The notes beneath the pieces are model-generated. The model saw only the letters and a list, made by a program, of their open reading frames with translations. It was not told the origin of the DNA and made no database searches. From Toxoplasma gondii ME49 (lineage: Eukaryota > Apicomplexa > Conoidasida > Eucoccidiorida > Sarcocystidae): 64,000 nt of DNA. This document shows, piece by piece, positions 59,803 through 64,000 of this stretch. Each line of letters starts with the position of its first letter. The stretch's first letter is position 1. Made by a program: the position numbers and the translations under genes. The stretch covers positions 5,976,212 through 6,040,211 of the forward strand of contig NC_031478.1 in assembly GCF_000006565.2 (NCBI RefSeq). The letters are read 5' to 3'.

Positions 59803-62800
59803 ATGGATCCGCCTGCTGCGTGGAAGAGAACTTCTGGCGATCTCTCGGTCAACGCGTCACTTGCTCGCCAGGGGAACATGCAGCCTTCACACCCTTCTGT
59901 CACCCCAGGAAGTTCGGCTGTCTCGACACCGCCGCAAGCGGTGCACAGGAACGGTGTGATTCCTTCCACTCCGGCGAATCCAGGACCGAATCCGTCCTAT
60001 GTTTCCCCTTTTCAAGGCTCTCAAGATAAAGGCGCGTCCAGCGACCAGCCCTGGACTGCTAGGCCGACAGCAAGCCAGTTTTCCTCCGTGCAACACCCCC
60101 CTTCGTCCTATCCTTCTTCTGCTTCTTATCCTCCTTCTGCTTCTTATCCTCCTTCTGCTTCCTATCCTCCTTCTGCTTCCTATCCACCTTCTGCGCCGTA
60201 TCCTGCTTCGCATCCTTCTACCTCGTCTTACTCGACTGCGTACCCTAGTTCCTCGTATCCTCCGGCCTCTTGCGCTTCTTCGGCGCACAGAGGTCCGCCG
60301 GGGCAAGGTCCAGAGGCGACGCTGAGAACAGCAGAGGACGCGCATGCAGAGCGAGGAAAAAGCATGAAGGAGCACCAGGAGTTCCTTCTTCAGAAGCAGC
60401 TGGAGAGACAGAGAGAGACAGAGGAGAAAGAGCGAGAGCAGCCCAGCGGGGATCGGGGACTCAGCTTCTACACGCAAGCTGTTCAGGGACAGGTGAGGGA
60501 GACAGTATGGAGAGCGAGGGGGCAGAGAGACAGTTGTCTCTAAAATGTGGAGAAAACGGAGGAGACGCCGTGGGGGGAGAGACCACTGAGGAAGAAGGAC
60601 GGTAAGAAAGGATGGAGAAAGAACGGGGAACTCGGATGAGATCTTCAACTCTTCTGTTCCTCCATGTGTGCAGAAAAGCGTCTCTCGACCTGCGCCTCGA
60701 TTCAAATCTATCGGAGAGGCGTGGAAAAAAACCTGGTGTGTATACGTGACTCTCTGCATGTGCATGCGCTTTGGAGATCGACGATCAGGGGGAGAGTGGC
60801 GTCGGTTCGTAGGTAGAAACATCCAGTGTTTCCCCAGGACGGACAGCTCTCTTCGCTTCTCCAGACGGTCCAAACTGCTTGAACGAATGCTGACTGCATA
60901 TATGCAGCGCGCAGAGAGAGAAGCCGTTTGTGTCTCTGTACGCTCAGCATGCTACTCAGCAGGCAGGTCGGCACCCAGGTGCGTATACAACCGAGGCGAC
61001 TGCGGTCGAAGGCCCGGTGTTTGTCTCGTCGCGCGACTCTGCTCCTGCTCTCTCTTCGCTCTCTTCTCTCGGCTTGAGTGGAAGCATGACTGCAGGGGGT
61101 CTGGACACCCGAGAGGCGACAGGCAGCGGCTTTCTCGGTCGCCTCTTTTCCTTCGGGACAAACGAGACGAAGGAGCAGAATATTCACGAGTCGCATCTCG
61201 GCTTTTCCGCGAGTGTGGACAGAAACGGAGAGGACGAAATCGGCGAGGAACCGCCGCTCTTGGAAGGTGAGTCAACACGAAGGTGCACAACTCCTAGCGG
61301 ATACGAGAAGAAGGAGAGCGAGAAGAAAAAGAAGAAAAAAAAGAAAAAGTGAAGACCAGGGACGGATGCACTTGGTCTCTGGAGGGTGAAGGATCAGTTG
61401 ACTCTGGGAGTGCTGGGGTCCTCTTTGTCTCTCGAGGTATCTGACGTCATTCGTTTTTGGTGACGGATTCGCGTCTTGCCTCCCATCGCGATTTCAGCGT
61501 CTCTGTCTCTTCGTTTCCCCTTTTGCGTCTCGCTGTGTCTTGCAGAGCTTGGAATCCACCCCGAGGAGGTTGTTCAGCGATTCAAGTCTGTCGTCCTCTT
61601 CTACAAGTGAGGACACAAACGTTCTGGCTGCATCTTCTTTGTCTTTCTCCCCCCTCTTCTCTCGGCATCTCCTTCCACTGATCGAGTCCCATCGTTGTCA
61701 GGAACAACCGCGCTCTTCGTAGCTGTCCTCTCTGTCTCTTTAGTGGCATCTCTTTGATGGCATCTCTTTGTTGGCATCAGTTGCTCTTTGCTGCCTCTCT
61801 TTCGCCTCCGATTCGTTCGCTCTCTTTTCTACTTGCTTTCTTGTTCCCTTGCTTCTTCGTGTCTCCTCCTCGCCTTTCCTTCTCTCTCGTCGTTGTGTCC
61901 TCCTAGCGTTGCTGTGGCTCTGTTCTCGTTCCTATCCTCTTTGGCCTGGACTGTCTCGGTGCCGTCAGAGTCGAGCACGACCTTCTCGTTCACTCCGACA
62001 TGTGCGGTCCTCTGGTCGTCGCCGTCACACTCGCGTTTCTTCTTCTCATGGTGAGGAAGCAAGACGCAACGTTCTTCGAATGAGATCCGCTGCAACCACG
62101 GAGGCAAGGCGGCTGCTCTTCTGGGCCGGTCCACTGGCAAGCAGTTCTGCGCTTTTCGTTCTCCTTGAACACACGAAGGGCGTGAGAGAGGAAGAGAGAG
62201 AAAAGACAGAGAAAAAGCGAATGAAGAAAAGGCCGCGAACGCAGGAAAATTGTGCGAAAGCAAGGGAGACCAAGTGTGCAAAGGAATGAAAGTGGAAGGG
62301 AGAGAGACAGAGACAGAGAGAAGGAACGGAGAGACAGAGCGAGAAGGAAAAAGAGATAGAAGGAGAAAGATCGAGAAAAGACTGAGAAGCAGGTGGATTC
62401 GATTCTGACTCCGGAGTGAGGATCATGATGGGAACATGGAGTGTTCACTCTGCATTTTTTTCGAATTTGCTAGTCAGGAAAAGCCTCCTTCAGCCATATT
62501 TATGGTCTCTCAATCGTCGGCAGTTTGTGCACATATGTGCTCCTCAACCTCATGAGCCCGGTAAGACAGACACAGGAAACGCGTGGAAAAGGATAAGCGA
62601 GAAATGCTTTCTTCCCCGCCTTCCCTCCCCCTCTTTTTTTGTTACTCTCTGGGATCTCTGCTGCCGCTCGCCTGCGTCACCTCTCTGTTTTTCTTTGATT
62701 CAAGTCGTACTCATCCCTCGTCGCTTTCTTCGTTCCACTTCCTGCTCCCTCCAGTTCCTCCGTTCTTTCTGTGCATCTCCGTCGCGCGCTTCCTTCTTCC

Positions 62801-63428
62801 TCTTCTCCGTTTTCAGAAGGAAGGCATCGACCTCTACAGCACGATCAGTATTCTCGGCTACAGCCTTCTGCCTGTTGTCTTGATTGCCTTCGCCTCGATT
62901 TTCATTTCCCTCAAAACTTCTCTCGGAGTCATCTTCTCCGTCGCGTGCGTCCTCTGGTGTACAGCCACTGCCTCCAGATTCTTCGAATCCGTAAGGCCCG
63001 CAACTTTTTTTTTCTCACAAAACATGCGCCTCTCTGTACATATGAATGCATATGTGTCTCGACCTGCTTCTGTATAAATGCACATGTGTGAGATACATCT
63101 AGTTTTATTTAATGAATTTATTTGATACGCAGGTAGACCTGCACATATAGATAGATATAGGGAGACGTAGAGAGATACACGTACTTGCACAGACATGTAC
63201 AAAGGCCGAACTTCTTGTCTTTGCATATCTCTCATTAAATATATATATATATATCTATGCATATGTAGATCTCCGTGTACATATGGAAATGTGTTTAAAT
63301 GCAGAAATGGGTCCGAGACCCCGTTTCTTTTGTGCTTTCAGGCTCTTCGCATGCACGACCAAAGATTTTTGGTGGCATATCCTATATCTCTCTTCTACGC
63401 TTCCTTTGTTGTCATCACTGTGCTCTGA
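59803..63428 (+). CDS. YIPF5: YIPF5/Yip1-family Golgi multi-pass membrane protein
   Basis: Eight exons: 59803-60492, 60674-60735, 60908-61266, 61546-61606, 61969-62050, 62474-62560, 62817-62990, 63342-63428. All phases agree and give 533 residues (human YIPF5 is 257). The ATG at 59803 follows a pyrimidine-rich leader. The N-terminal half is a cytosolic Ser/Pro/Tyr-rich region with a SASYPP tandem repeat and a charged helix (KEHQEFLLQKQLERQRET). The family motif EEPPLLEELGI spans exons 3 and 4. The Yip1 domain follows with about five membrane helices: CGPLVVAVTLAFLLL, HIYGLSIVGSLCTYVLLNL, GIDLYSTISILGYSLLPVVL, the rest of exon 7, and FLVAYPISLFYASFVVITVL. The family acts at ER exit sites and the early Golgi with YIF1 and Rab GTPases in vesicle traffic (family knowledge). 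The GIDLY.. ISILGYSLLP block is highly conserved. The doubled length comes from the N-terminal region. Confidence 0.95.
60105..60205 (+). repeat. 18-bp coding tandem repeat (SASYPP unit) in YIPF5 exon 1
   Basis: About four to five copies of an 18-bp unit close to TCTGCTTCTTATCCTCCT encode SASYPP; the last copy varies to SAPYPA. The copies keep near-identical codons, which suggests recent expansion or slippage rather than selection on the protein alone. Confidence 0.8.
62150..62390. repeat. Purine-rich tract in YIPF5 intron 5
   Basis: Plus strand rich in GAGAGAGA, AGACAGAG and GAAGAAA words within the intron 62051-62473. It is low-complexity and mirrors the tracts in the NEMF introns. Confidence 0.6.
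63235..63260. repeat. TA microsatellite in YIPF5 intron 7
   Basis: A short (TA)n run inside the intron 62991-63341. Confidence 0.75.
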
Positions 63429-64000
63429 GTTTCCTTCGGCTTATATGCGAGAGCTTTTGCGTGAGAACGAGACAGAAGAGAGAAGTCAGAAAGTGCCAGG
63501 AAGCAGAAGGCCTCCCATTCTGAGACCAGGGAAGCGGGGACTGAAAACGCGAGTGAGAGAGCATGCACACTTGCATGCTCTCTCCAAGATTTCTGTTTGC
63601 TTGTGTCTGCTTGAGGGATGCACTAGATTCTGCTTTGCTTTTCTTCCTCTTGTTCTCTGTCTTTTCTCATTTTTTCTCTTTTCTCTCATTCGTTTTTTTG
63701 TCGCTTTCGTCTCTCTCTCGTATCTCTTCCGCCTCTCTTGTTAGTTCTGCCCGCTGTGCTTCCCGTCTTCTTCAGCCTCTTTGCGTCTCCACTTCCTTTC
63801 CAGTTTCTTGGATTGTCTGAATGTTTCTGTCTCGCTTTCCTCGGGCTCTCCGGCCCTCATCGCTTCAGTCGCGACACAAAGCTTTCGTCGCCTTCTGTGT
63901 TTCCGCCGCTGTTCAAATTCGCGGTTCGTCGTGATTTCTGTACACCTCCGTTTTCGCTGGAAACACATTCTCAACTAAGATATCTTCGGGAAGGGGAGGA
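63429..64000. other. YIPF5 3' untranslated or intergenic sequence
   Basis: Pyrimidine-rich on the plus strand with no supported gene before the window edge. Confidence 0.5.

Noticed and set aside
1..64000. CRISPR arrays, bacterial operons, insertion sequences or prophage
   Set aside because: The genes are spliced eukaryotic genes; no spaced direct repeats, terminal inverted repeats with a transposase, or integrase were seen.

Overview
The window reads as nuclear DNA of a tissue-cyst-forming coccidian (Apicomplexa, Sarcocystidae; Toxoplasma/Neospora/Hammondia type). The grounds are many short introns with GT-AG borders, long gene-poor spacers, TA/TATG microsatellites inside introns, start contexts such as CCAAAATG, and gene families typical of this group. 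I cannot fix the species without a search. Splice borders below were placed by hand, by phase and by similarity to remembered protein families.

Left part (about 2-29 kb, all minus strand). A divergent tandem gene pair occurs twice. Pair 2 is a large intronless signal-anchored protein ('B2', 29139-27049) followed by a thrombospondin type 1 (TSP1) membrane protein ('A2', 26689-24021). Pair 1 is 'B1' (7537-5234) followed by 'A1' (about 4065-2008). Two housekeeping genes lie between the pairs: leucine carboxyl methyltransferase (LCMT1/PPM1, 21577-15043), which methylates the PP2A catalytic subunit, and the mitochondrial iron-sulfur scaffold IscU/ISU1 (13169-11065). The A proteins look like micronemal or surface type I proteins. 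The B proteins have no domain I recognise. The repeated pairing is the most interesting signal in the window.

Middle (29-42 kb). A plus-strand importin-alpha-like armadillo-repeat gene (32126-35555) is followed by an intronless gene for a small secreted, charged, helical protein (38002-38733). The spacers around them are long, with no gene I can support.

Right part (42-64 kb, plus strand). This holds a complete NEMF/Rqc2 (NFACT) ribosome-quality-control gene with 15 exons in my model (42020-54665), a roughly 5 kb spacer, and a complete YIPF5/Yip1-type Golgi membrane protein with 8 exons (59803-63428). Their introns carry TA microsatellites and strongly strand-asymmetric purine or pyrimidine tracts.

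The housekeeping genes act in separate pathways: nuclear import, ribosome quality control, ER-Golgi traffic, PP2A methylation and Fe-S assembly. Only the A/B pairs look like a functional unit. Main uncertainties are the missing 5' exon of A1, one unresolved LCMT exon, a 76-nt intron in NEMF, a possible unrecognised intron in the armadillo gene, and possible tiny secreted genes in the spacers.
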